From positions 311,001 through 375,000 of the forward strand of contig NC_021237.1 of NCBI RefSeq assembly GCF_000397205.1: a stretch of DNA of 64,000 nucleotides, written 5' to 3'. The DNA comes from Pseudomonas protegens CHA0. Its GTDB lineage: Bacteria; Pseudomonadota; Gammaproteobacteria; Pseudomonadales; Pseudomonadaceae. A program made the translations under genes and the position numbers. The notes below the pieces were generated by a model that was not told where the DNA came from, did no database searches, and was given only the letters and a program-made list of their open reading frames with translations. Below, in pieces: positions 45,402 through 54,819 of the stretch (position 1 is the first letter of the stretch; every line of letters begins with the position of its first letter).

Positions 45402-48320
45402 ATGTTGCTCGCCACCTTGATCCACCGTGCCAGTCTGCCCAGCCCGCAAGTCTTAGCGCAGCAAGCGCTGGAGTTGCTGGAAAGCCACTACGGCCTGCAC
45501 GGCACCCTGCACTCGCTGGGCAGCCAGCAAGACCTCAACTATCGCGTCGACAGCCCCCAGGGGCGGTTTGTCCTGAAGATCTGCCGCGGCGACTACTCGG
45601 TCCTGGAGTTGCAGGCGCAGCACGCCGGCCTCAAGCATCTGCAACAGCACCCGGAGCTGCGAGTGCCCAGGGTCATCCCGGCGACAAACGGCGCGGACCT
45701 GCTGTCCCTGGAGATCGCCGGGCAAGCGCTGCACGTGCGCCTGCTGGACTATATAGAAGGCCGCTCCCTGACCCAGCTGCCGCACCTGGGCGGCGAGCTG
45801 GTGGCGGGCCTGGGCCGGCTGTGCGGGCAGATGGACCTGGCCCTGGCGGATTTCGAGCATCCGGGCCTGGAGCGCACCCTGCAATGGGACGCCCGGCATG
45901 CCCAGGCATTGATCGGGCATCTGCTGCCGATCATTGCCGACCCGCAGCAACGAGCGGTGATCGCCAGCGCCGCGCAACGCGCCGAGCGCCGCCTGCATCC
46001 GCTGCTGGAGCAACTGCCGGTGCAGGCCATCCATATGGACATCACCGATGACAACGTGGTCTGGCAGCGGGATGAAGCACGGCACTGGCAGGTGCAGGGG
46101 GTGATCGATTTCGGCGACCTGATCCGCACCTGGCGCATCACCGACCTGTCGGTGACCTGCGCGGCGCTGCTGCATCACGCCGAGGGCGACCCGCTGCGCA
46201 TCCTCCCGGCGATCCAGGCCTACCATCAGGTCAACCCGTTGCAACGTGCGGAACTGCTGGCGCTCTGGCCTCTGATCGTGGCCCGGGCGGCGGTGCTGGT
46301 GCTCAGTGGCGAGCAGCAGGTCAGCATCGACCCGGGCAATGCCTACAGCCGTGCCAACCTGAGCCACGAGTGGGAGATTTTCCAGGTCGCCAACTCGGTG
46401 TCGTTCGAGTTCATGGAGGCGGCGATTCTCACCGCTGTCGGGCACGCACTGCCTGCCATCGGTGGTGAGGGGTTCGCCCCGCTGTTGCCGAGCCTGGTGG
46501 GGCGCGAATTCGCCCTGATCGACCTGGGCGTGCTCAGCCCGCACTTCGAGGCGGGCAATTGGGAGCAGCCGGGGATCGACGATCGCCTGTTGGCCGAAGC
46601 CGGCGCCGCCCATGGCCTGGCAGCCAGCCGCTATGGACAGTACCGCCTGTCGCAGACCCGTCCCGATAGCGCCGAGGAACCCTCGACCTGCCCCTTGCAT
46701 GTACAACTGCAAGTGCCGCCAGGCACCGCTGTGGAAGCGCCGTTCGCCGGGGTCCTGCACCGTGCCGAGCAAGGCCTGTTGCGCCTCGATGGCCCGACCC
46801 TGAGTGTGCACCTGTGGGGCGTCGAGCCTTCGTTGCAGCCGGGAGCGGCGCTGGTCAAGGGCCAGGTGCTGGGCGCCGTGGCGGCGGATGGTCGGCTCAA
46901 GGTGCAGCTGTGTCGGGCTGCCGAACTGGGTCCGCCGCTGTTCTGTACACCGTCCCGAGCCCCGGCCTGGCAAGCCCTTTGCCCCTCGCCGGCGGCGCTG
47001 CTGGGGCTGGCCTGCGATGCCGAGCCGGAACTGGATCCGCAAACCCTGCTGGAGCGTCGTGACGCCAGTTTTGCCCGCTCGCAGAAGCACTATTACGTCG
47101 ATCCGCCGCGGATCGAGCGCGGCTGGCGCAACCACTTGATCGACATGCAGGGGCGTTCCTACCTGGACATGCTCAACAACGTCGCGGTGCTGGGCCACGG
47201 TCACCCGCGCATGGCCGCTGAAGCGGCGCGGCAATGGTCGCTGCTCAACACCAACTCGCGTTTCCACTATGCGGCGATCGCCGAGTTCTCCGAGCGCCTG
47301 CTGGCCCTGGCACCGGATTCCATGGACCGGGTGTTCCTGGTCAACAGCGGCACCGAGGCCAATGACCTGGCGATCCGCCTGGCCTGGGCCTACAGCGGCG
47401 GGCGCGACATGCTCAGTGTGCTGGAGGCCTACCACGGCTGGTCGGTGGCGGCTGACGCAGTGTCCACCTCCATCGCCGACAACCCCCAGGCCCTCACCAG
47501 CCGTCCGGAGTGGGTGCACCCGGTGACCGCGCCCAACACCTATCGCGGCGAGTTCCGCGGCCAGGACAGCACCCCGCACTACCTGCGCAGCGTCGACCAG
47601 CAACTGCACAAGCTGGATGAGCAGCAACGCCAGCTGGCCGGTTTCATCTGCGAACCCGTGTATGGCAACGCCGGAGGGATTTCGCTGCCACCGGGCTACC
47701 TGCAGCAGGTCTACGAGCGGGTGCGGGCTCGGGGCGGGGTGTGCATCGCCGACGAGATCCAGGTCGGCTACGGGCGCATGGGCCAGTTCTTCTGGGGCTT
47801 CGAGGAGCAGGGCGTGACCCCGGACATCATCACCATGGCCAAGGGCATGGGCAACGGCCAGCCCCTGGGTGCGGTGATCACCCGGCGGGAAATCGCCGAA
47901 GCGCTGGAGGCCGAAGGCTATTTCTTCTCCTCGTCCGGCGGCAGCCCGGTCAGTTGCCGCATCGGCATTGCGGTGCTGGACGTGATGCAGGAAGAGAAAC
48001 TCTGGGAAAACGCCCAGGTGGTCGGTGAACACTTCCGGCAGCGCCTGGAGGCGCTCAAGGAAAACCACCCGCTGGTGGGAGCGGTGCATGGTTCCGGTTT
48101 CTACCTTGGGCTGGAACTGATCCGCGATCACGCCACCCTGGAACCGGCCACCGAGGAAACCACCCTGCTGTGCGAACGCCTGCGCGAGCTGGGGATTTTC
48201 ATGCAACCTACCGGCGATCACCTGAACATCCTCAAGATCAAGCCGCCGATGGTCACGACTCGCCAGAGCGTGGATTTCTTCGTCGACATGCTGGCCAAGG
48301 TGTTGAGCGAAGAGCTGTAG
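45402..48320 (+). CDS. Fused kinase / degenerate M23 / PLP phospholyase (class III aminotransferase fold)
   Basis: 972 residues in three parts. Residues ~1-350 are an aminoglycoside-phosphotransferase-type kinase with H211-MDITDD-N218 and the metal-binding DFGD (236-239). Residues ~430-530 resemble an M23 peptidase fold, but the metal ligands look replaced (HVQLQV). Residues ~545-970 are a class III PLP enzyme with D784 and the PLP lysine K814. The kinase plus ammoniophospholyase pair matches human hydroxylysine kinase with AGXT2L enzymes (phosphohydroxylysine or phosphoethanolamine breakdown). So it may phosphorylate an amino alcohol and split the product; substrate is inferred. Confidence 0.82.
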   Translation: MLLATLIHRASLPSPQVLAQQALELLESHYGLHGTLHSLGSQQDLNYRVDSPQGRFVLKICRGDYSVLELQAQHAGLKHLQQHPELRVPRVIPATNGADLLSLEIAGQALHVRLLDYIEGRSLTQLPHLGGELVAGLGRLCGQMDLALADFEHPGLERTLQWDARHAQALIGHLLPIIADPQQRAVIASAAQRAERRLHPLLEQLPVQAIHMDITDDNVVWQRDEARHWQVQGVIDFGDLIRTWRITDLSVTCAALLHHAEGDPLRILPAIQAYHQVNPLQRAELLALWPLIVARAAVLVLSGEQQVSIDPGNAYSRANLSHEWEIFQVANSVSFEFMEAAILTAVGHALPAIGGEGFAPLLPSLVGREFALIDLGVLSPHFEAGNWEQPGIDDRLLAEAGAAHGLAASRYGQYRLSQTRPDSAEEPSTCPLHVQLQVPPGTAVEAPFAGVLHRAEQGLLRLDGPTLSVHLWGVEPSLQPGAALVKGQVLGAVAADGRLKVQLCRAAELGPPLFCTPSRAPAWQALCPSPAALLGLACDAEPELDPQTLLERRDASFARSQKHYYVDPPRIERGWRNHLIDMQGRSYLDMLNNVAVLGHGHPRMAAEAARQWSLLNTNSRFHYAAIAEFSERLLALAPDSMDRVFLVNSGTEANDLAIRLAWAYSGGRDMLSVLEAYHGWSVAADAVSTSIADNPQALTSRPEWVHPVTAPNTYRGEFRGQDSTPHYLRSVDQQLHKLDEQQRQLAGFICEPVYGNAGGISLPPGYLQQVYERVRARGGVCIADEIQVGYGRMGQFFWGFEEQGVTPDIITMAKGMGNGQPLGAVITRREIAEALEAEGYFFSSSGGSPVSCRIGIAVLDVMQEEKLWENAQVVGEHFRQRLEALKENHPLVGAVHGSGFYLGLELIRDHATLEPATEETTLLCERLRELGIFMQPTGDHLNILKIKPPMVTTRQSVDFFVDMLAKVLSEEL

Positions 48321-48349
48321 GCGCAGGGCTCTGCTTTGCGTTGACCTCC

Positions 48350-48405
48350 ATTCGCCGGCAGGCCGGCTCCTGCAACGCTTGGTAGGAGCCGGCTTGCCGG
48401 CGAAT
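48350..48405. repeat. REP doublet
   Basis: ATTCGCCGGCAGGCCGGCTCC facing GGTAGGAGCCGGCTTGCCGG; both REP cores intact. Followed by an AT-rich stretch (48410-48500) with three TTATCG-like repeats that may be the aguB promoter region. Confidence 0.8.
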
Positions 48406-48589
48406 ACGTTTCTTGATAATTCGATTGTTATCGGCTTTTTGTCGGTAATTTATCGTGGCTAATAGTTTTTCAGCTTTTAAAGTCGATATTTATCGGATAT
48501 AAAGTGGCCATATCCAGGCCCGGCCTCGCCGTGCCCGGTGCCTTGTGTCCGTTGTCATCGACCGCTTCGCCTTGCCCAGGAGTTGATCC

Positions 48590-49468
<879 letters not shown>

Positions 49469-49473
49469 ACACT

Positions 49474-50580
49474 ATGAGCACTTTGCACAGCACGCCGCGC
49501 GCCGACGGTTTCTACATGCCCGCCGAATGGGCGACCCAGACCCAGGCCTGGATGATCTGGCCCGAGCGCCCGGACAACTGGCGCCTGGGCGGCAAGCCGG
49601 CGCAGGCCGCCCATGCCGCGGTGGCCAAGGCCATCGCGCGCTTTGAACCGGTGACCGTAGCGGTGTCCGCGGCCCAGTATGAAAACGCCCGGGCACGCCT
49701 GGACGTGCCCAATATCCGTGTGGTGGAAATGTCCAGCGACGACGCCTGGGTCCGCGACACCGGCCCGACTTTCGTCATCAACGCCAGCGGCGAAGTGCGC
49801 GGCGTGCACTGGGGATTCAACGCCTGGGGCGGCTTCGAAGGCGGCCTGTATTCGCCGTGGAACCGCGACGAGCAGGTCGCCAGCAAGGTGCTGGAAATCG
49901 AACGTTGCCAGGAGTACCACACCGAGGGCTTCGTGCTCGAAGGTGGCTCGATCCACGTCGATGGCGAAGGCACCCTGATCACCACCGAGGAATGCCTGCT
50001 CAACCACAACCGCAACCCGCACCTGTCCCGCGAAGAGATCGAGGCGGTACTGCGCGAGCATCTAGCGGTGGAGCAGATCGTCTGGCTGCCGGACGGCCTG
50101 TACAACGACGAAACCGACGGCCATGTGGATAACTTCTGCTGCTATGTGCGCCCGGGCGAAGTGCTGCTGGCCTGGACCGACGACCCCCAGGACCCGAACT
50201 ACCCGCGTTGCCAGGCCGCCCTGCAGGTGCTGGAAAACACCCGTGACGCCAAGGGCCGCACCTTCAAGGTGCACAAGATGCCGATTCCCGGCCCCTTGTA
50301 CGCCACCGAAGAGGAATGCGCCGGGGTCGACGCGGTAGAGGGCAGCCAGGAGCGCAACCCTTCGGTGCGCCTGGCGGGTTCCTACGTGAACTTCCTGATC
50401 GTCAATGGCGGGATCATCGCGCCCAGCTTTGACGACCCGATGGACGCCCAGGCCAAGGCCATCCTGCAGCAGCTGTTTCCCGAGCACGAAGTGGTGATGG
50501 TGCCGGGCCGTGAACTGTTACTGGGGGGCGGCAATATCCACTGCCTTACCCAGCAACAGCCCGCGCCACAGCGGATTTGA
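49474..50580 (+). CDS. aguA: Agmatine deiminase AguA
   Basis: 368 residues. Guanidine-group-modifying fold with [20 protein letters not shown] and the catalytic Cys in [11 protein letters not shown] near the C-terminus. Converts agmatine to N-carbamoylputrescine, the substrate of AguB. Together they make putrescine from agmatine. Confidence 0.94.
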   Translation: MSTLHSTPRADGFYMPAEWATQTQAWMIWPERPDNWRLGGKPAQAAHAAVAKAIARFEPVTVAVSAAQYENARARLDVPNIRVVEMSSDDAWVRDTGPTFVINASGEVRGVHWGFNAWGGFEGGLYSPWNRDEQVASKVLEIERCQEYHTEGFVLEGGSIHVDGEGTLITTEECLLNHNRNPHLSREEIEAVLREHLAVEQIVWLPDGLYNDETDGHVDNFCCYVRPGEVLLAWTDDPQDPNYPRCQAALQVLENTRDAKGRTFKVHKMPIPGPLYATEEECAGVDAVEGSQERNPSVRLAGSYVNFLIVNGGIIAPSFDDPMDAQAKAILQQLFPEHEVVMVPGRELLLGGGNIHCLTQQQPAPQRI

Positions 50581-50651
50581 GTGCCGTTGTAACAGCCGAT
50601 GCCGGTTGTTTGCCGGTGCCGGCCCGGCCCATGGCCTGAGCTTCGCCAGCC

Positions 50652-50683
50652 AGCCCGCAGCCTAGACAGGCCGCGGGCTTTTT
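50652..50683 (+). terminator. aguA terminator
   Basis: AGCCCGC-a-GCCT / AGGC-c-GCGGGCT stem with a 4-base loop and five T residues. Confidence 0.85.
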
Positions 50684-50824
50684 CATGGCCGTATATCGGC
50701 ACGGGTGGCACATTGGCATAGCTCTTGTATCTCTCCTGGCGTGATTCTGAGACATGGAGAACGGTGTTGTTCTGTCATAAAGCTTGGATAAGTTAGGCCG
50801 CTCAGATACCAGGAGAGCGCTGGA

Positions 50825-51025
50825 ATGAACATGGTCAGCGAGCGGGCGTCCCATCCCTTGGCAATGAATAACGAGTCGCTGCAGGTGCTGGCCCAGTGGT
50901 TGAAGTCCAATGGAACGCGTCAGATCAGGGAACCTGATCCGCGCCGGATCATCATTGAGCGTTACCCCGCTGGATTGCTCAGCGAGGCGGAACTGCAGGC
51001 GTTGTGGGATGTGGTGAAAGGATAG
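50825..51025 (+). CDS. Small conserved-looking protein, unknown function
   Basis: 66 residues, no signal peptide or membrane segment; two predicted helical stretches (ESLQVLAQWLKSNG and SEAELQALWDVVKG) around a basic middle RQIREPDPRRIIIERYP. Internal ATGs at residues 3 and 14 are other possible starts; aggagag precedes ATG 50825. A strong terminator 20 bases after the stop supports a real transcript. Function unknown. Confidence 0.6.
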   Translation: MNMVSERASHPLAMNNESLQVLAQWLKSNGTRQIREPDPRRIIIERYPAGLLSEAELQALWDVVKG

Positions 51026-51044
51026 ACAAACAAGGGATTGTGCG

Positions 51045-51075
51045 AAGCGCTGCCGGGATGGCAGCGCTTTTTTTT
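51045..51075 (+). terminator. Terminator of the small gene
   Basis: Perfect 10-bp stem AAGCGCTGCC / GGCAGCGCTT, 5-base loop, eight T residues. Confidence 0.92.
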
Positions 51076-51106
51076 GCCTGGCATTCAGATGCCGGGCGTC
51101 CGGGTG

Positions 51107-53206
51107 TCAGAAGCGGTAGTTGCCGGTGACCACCAGGCTGCGAGGGTCGCCCGGCTGGATCTGGAAGGCGCTGGTGGCGGAACTGTAGTACTCGCGGTCG
51201 GCGATATTGTTCAGCGCAGCGCGTACGTCCCAGTCCTTGTGCCGGTAACCGGCCAGGGCGTCCCAGCGGCCATAACCGGGCAGCGCCACGGTGTTGCTGC
51301 TATCGGCGAAGCGGTCGCCGACCAGGGTCAGGCCGGTCTCGGCGTACCAGCCCAGTTCCGGTTTCCAGGTGATGAACAGGCTGCCATTGCGCTTGGCGAC
51401 GTTGTTCACGCGCTTGTCTTCGAAGCCGTTGTTGTCCTTGACCACCACGGCGTCCTGCAGGCCGATGCCGCCGCGCAGGTACCAGTTGCCGACGATCTTG
51501 CCGGTGCCCGTCAGCTCGATGCCGCGGGAGCGTTGCAGCCCGGTGAGCAGGGTGATGCTGCGGTCTTGCGGATCGGAGGTGCGACGGTTGTAGAGCTCCA
51601 GCTCATACACCGCCAGGGTGGTGCTCAGGCGTTCGTCCAGCCAGTCGCTCTTGACTCCGACTTCCTTCTGCCGGGTGAGCTCAGGGCTCAGGTCGTTGCC
51701 GTTACCGGCGGCGTTCGGGGTGATGCCGATCAGGCCGCCGCCCACCGGTGAGAACGACTTGCTCCACGAGGCATAGAACGAGTGGTGCTCCAGCGGCGTC
51801 CAGACCACCCCCAGGCGCGGGCTGACGCTGTGGCTTTCGCGGCTTTCGGAGAGCCCGTTCTTGCGGTTGCTGGTCTGCACATCGAAGTTGTCGTAGCGCA
51901 GGCCGGCGAGCAATTGCCATTGATCGCTCAGGCGCAATTGGTCCTGCACATAGAGGGCCCGGCTTTCGACCTCGGTGTGGTTGTTGCTGGAGACCTGCAT
52001 GCGGCCGGTGTGGCTCTGGTACGGGTTGGGGTTGTACAGGTCGACGGCGGGCACCGCCTGGCTGCCCGGCCCGGAAGTGGTGGCGTTGTAGAGGATCGGG
52101 TCGCGGCGCTGGCTGCCGAGCTCCAGGCCGGTGAGCAGGCGATGTTCCAGGCCGAAGGTGTCGAAACGGCCCTCCAGTTCGGTGTTGTTGTAGACGTTGC
52201 GGGTCTTCAGGTCTTGCTGCCAGCGTTGGCGTTGGACCTTGCCCGTCGTGGCGTTGTAGCCGGTCTGGTAGGTGTTGTCGAAGTCGCTGTCGAGCTTGAA
52301 TACCCCCAGGGTGTGGCGCAGTTGCCAGTTCTCGCTGAGCTCGTAGCTCAGCTTGGAGCGCAGGGACTGGGACTTGTCGTCGATGTAGTCGCGGTGATCG
52401 CCGTAGGTGGTGTCGCGGCTGACGTCCGCCGGGCGTCCATTGACCCCGGGGATGCCGCGGTCCGGGGTGCGGTTGTAGCGGCTGTATTCGTACTGCACCA
52501 GCCAGTTCAGGTCCGGGGTCAGTTGCCAGCTCATGGACGGGGCGAACAATTGGCGGTTGCCGCTGACGCCTTTGCGGAAACTGTTCCGGTCCTCGTTGCC
52601 CAGGTTCAGGCGCAGGCTGACGTTCTCTGTCGGGTCGGCGCTGAGGTCGGCATACAGGCTGCGCAGGTCCTGGCTGCCGCCCTGGACTTCGACGCTGGAG
52701 CGGCGGCCGAATTCCGGCAGCTTGCTCACCCGGTTGATGATCCCGCCCTGGCTGCCACGGCCGTAGAGCACTGCCGCCGGGCCCTTGAGCACTTCGATGC
52801 GCTCGATGTTGTGCAGGTCGCGCACGTATTGGCTGTCGTCGCGGATGCCGTCCAGGTAGAAGTCGTTACTGGCATCGAAGCCGCGGATCCGCAGGCTGTC
52901 GAAGCGCGTGTCCGAGCCGCTGCTGACGTTGGGAATGCCACTCAGGGCGCTGCCCAGGTCGTTGACGCCGTAGTCCAGCACGTTGGCGGTCTTGATTGTG
53001 TCGATGGCCTGGGGCACGTAGCGCGCCGGGGTCGAGGTACGGGTTGCAGTGCTGACTTCCTTGACGCGAGGGTCATCGGGGTCGGCTTCGGCCTCGGCAC
53101 TGATGGAGGTCATCGGCAGGGTAGTGCTGGCAGCGCAGGCAAAACCGTTGGCCAGCAGGGTGCAAAGACCCAGGGACAGGGGCATGAGGCGGAAATGGGC
53201 AGGCAT
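51107..53206 (-). CDS. TonB-dependent siderophore receptor
   Basis: 699 residues. Signal peptide (cleavage near ACA-AS), plug domain at ~45-165 (LRIRGFDASNDFYLDGIRDD, VLKGPAAVLYGRGSQGG), then a 22-strand barrel ending in the C-terminal aromatic NYRF. No N-terminal signalling domain, so it does not drive an anti-sigma factor. Imports a ferric siderophore; ligand unknown. The overall pattern is like ferrichrome/hydroxamate receptors, but that is weak evidence. No clear ribosome site was seen before ATG 53206. Confidence 0.88.
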   Translation of the reverse strand: MPAHFRLMPLSLGLCTLLANGFACAASTTLPMTSISAEAEADPDDPRVKEVSTATRTSTPARYVPQAIDTIKTANVLDYGVNDLGSALSGIPNVSSGSDTRFDSLRIRGFDASNDFYLDGIRDDSQYVRDLHNIERIEVLKGPAAVLYGRGSQGGIINRVSKLPEFGRRSSVEVQGGSQDLRSLYADLSADPTENVSLRLNLGNEDRNSFRKGVSGNRQLFAPSMSWQLTPDLNWLVQYEYSRYNRTPDRGIPGVNGRPADVSRDTTYGDHRDYIDDKSQSLRSKLSYELSENWQLRHTLGVFKLDSDFDNTYQTGYNATTGKVQRQRWQQDLKTRNVYNNTELEGRFDTFGLEHRLLTGLELGSQRRDPILYNATTSGPGSQAVPAVDLYNPNPYQSHTGRMQVSSNNHTEVESRALYVQDQLRLSDQWQLLAGLRYDNFDVQTSNRKNGLSESRESHSVSPRLGVVWTPLEHHSFYASWSKSFSPVGGGLIGITPNAAGNGNDLSPELTRQKEVGVKSDWLDERLSTTLAVYELELYNRRTSDPQDRSITLLTGLQRSRGIELTGTGKIVGNWYLRGGIGLQDAVVVKDNNGFEDKRVNNVAKRNGSLFITWKPELGWYAETGLTLVGDRFADSSNTVALPGYGRWDALAGYRHKDWDVRAALNNIADREYYSSATSAFQIQPGDPRSLVVTGNYRF

Positions 53207-53245
53207 CTGAAACGCATCCGAGAAGGGGAAATTCGAGGGCGCGAA

Positions 53246-53266
53246 TGGTAATGCTTGCCATTACCA
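53246..53266 (-). promoter_or_regulatory. Fur-box-like palindrome
   Basis: Perfect TGGTAATG / CATTACCA repeat with a 5-base spacer; the inner 19 bases match 13 of 19 positions of the classic Fur consensus. It lies 40-60 bases before the receptor start, as expected for iron control. Confidence 0.65.
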
Positions 53267-53468
53267 GATGTTAAATATTCCCTAATAAGCTCCCCTGGCT
53301 ATTTGTTTCTGAATGTATCTTTCAGGTATCGGTTCACATACTGAGGCTAAACAGACGGATTCGACCGGTTACAGCAACAGACTAAAAGCCAATTCGAGGT
53401 TTTTCCCTTGGCGCGCGCGGCCTAGTCTGCGTGACATCGAATTTTCAAGACCTTGCTGGAGCCCAGAT

Positions 53469-54164
53469 ATGTCCTTGGCCACCCTTCACTATATTTATGA
53501 TCCCCTGTGCGGCTGGTGCTACGGTGCCAAGCCGCTGGTGCAGGCCGCCCAGGCGGTGGTGCCGGTGGTGGCCCATGCCGGCGGCATGATGACCGGGCGC
53601 AACCGCCAGCCGGTCTCGCCGCAACTGCGCGATTACGTCATGCCCCATGACCGGCGGATCGCCGAGTACACCGGGCAGCCTTTTGGCCAGGCCTATTTCG
53701 AGGGCCTGCTGCGGGATGAGACGGCCACCTTCGACTCGGCGCCGCCGATTGCCGCCGTACTGGCGGCCCAGGCTATGGAAGGGCGGGGCCTGGAATTTCT
53801 GGGCCGGTTGCAGACGGCGCATTATCTGGAAGGACGCAGGATCGCCGACCGGCAGGTGCTGCTGGAGCTGGCGCAGGCCCAGGGGTTTGCCCCGGTCGCC
53901 TTCGAGGCGGCCTTCGACCAGGCGGTGGCCCATGAACTGGACAACCATATAAAGGCCAGCCGGGCGCTGTTGGCCAAGGTCGGCGGGCAAGGCTTCCCGA
54001 CCCTGGTGCTGGAGCGCGATGGTCGTTACCAGTTGCTCGACATCAGCCCCTGGCTGGGCAAACCCGAGGCCTTCGCCGACTGGCTGAAGACCTCCCTGGG
54101 CGCCGATAGCGGCCCTCACGATGGCGTGGTCCAGGCCTGTGGCCTGGACGGTTGCACACCCTGA
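53469..54164 (+). CDS. DsbA-family (FrnE-like) thiol oxidoreductase
   Basis: 231 residues from ATG 53469 (ggag 8 bases upstream). DPLC-GW-CYG gives the redox CGWC motif at 13-16, in a thioredoxin fold with a helical insertion and a cis-Pro region (GGQGFPTL). No signal peptide, so it is cytoplasmic. FrnE-type proteins work on disulfides in oxidative stress. The next gene follows after 27 bases. Confidence 0.85.
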   Translation: MSLATLHYIYDPLCGWCYGAKPLVQAAQAVVPVVAHAGGMMTGRNRQPVSPQLRDYVMPHDRRIAEYTGQPFGQAYFEGLLRDETATFDSAPPIAAVLAAQAMEGRGLEFLGRLQTAHYLEGRRIADRQVLLELAQAQGFAPVAFEAAFDQAVAHELDNHIKASRALLAKVGGQGFPTLVLERDGRYQLLDISPWLGKPEAFADWLKTSLGADSGPHDGVVQACGLDGCTP

Positions 54165-54191
54165 ACTCACCTGACCTGCGTGGAGTCACCC

Positions 54192-54581
54192 ATGGATAAC
54201 CTAGCGTTGATCAAGAGCACCTACGAAGGTGCCAACTCCCAGGAAAATGCGCGCAACACCGCAGCGGCCCTGGCCCCCGATGCCCGCTGGACCGAGGCGG
54301 CAGGCTTTCCCTATGCCGGCACCTACATAGGGTTCGAGGCGGTGCTGGAGCACGTCTTCAAGCGCCTGGGCTCGGAATGGCAGGACTTCACCTTCAAGGT
54401 CGAGAACTATGTGGCCCAGGGCGACAAGGTGTTCGCCTATGGCAATTACCAGGGCGTCTACAAGGCCTCGGGCAAACCGATCGATGTACGGGTGGCTCAC
54501 TTGTGGACACTTAAAGATGGCAAGGTCACCCACTTCGAACAATTCGTGGACAGTCACAGTGTGCAGCTGGCAATGCTCTAG
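54192..54581 (+). CDS. NTF2-like / SnoaL-type protein
   Basis: 129 residues. The pattern SQENARNTAAALAPDARWTEAAGFPYAGTYIG and the final HLWTLKDGKVTHFEQFVD match the SnoaL-like, ketosteroid-isomerase-related fold. Probably cytoplasmic; may bind or turn over a small hydrophobic compound. Same operon as the DsbA-family gene. A terminator follows at 54707. Confidence 0.78.
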   Translation: MDNLALIKSTYEGANSQENARNTAAALAPDARWTEAAGFPYAGTYIGFEAVLEHVFKRLGSEWQDFTFKVENYVAQGDKVFAYGNYQGVYKASGKPIDVRVAHLWTLKDGKVTHFEQFVDSHSVQLAML

Positions 54582-54706
54582 CCCGCAGTTCTTAGAATAT
54601 TTTCAGCTATTCAAAGACGATTCACGAAATTGACACGTTGTTAAAGGCGCAGATAGGATTCGCCCCAACGCCTGTGGCCAGGAGCCATATTTCAGAATAA
54701 TAAAAG

Positions 54707-54739
54707 GCCCACCGTGCTCACCCGCGGTCGGGCTTTTTT
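54707..54739 (+). terminator. Terminator after the NTF2-like gene
   Basis: GCCC-a-CCG / CGG-tc-GGGC imperfect stem with six T residues. It is 120 bases past the NTF2-like stop; the AT-rich space between holds no gene. Confidence 0.7.
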
Positions 54740-54819
54740 GTTTCAACGGTAGAAGAGCGTTCAATCGCCATAGCCGCGGAGCTCACAGCGCGTCACCAAC
54801 CCGTAATAAGGAAAATAAA

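Noticed and set aside
45453-48221. 922-codon open frame opposite the kinase-phospholyase fusion
   Set aside because: Same shadow effect; the plus-strand protein has clear catalytic motifs along its whole length.
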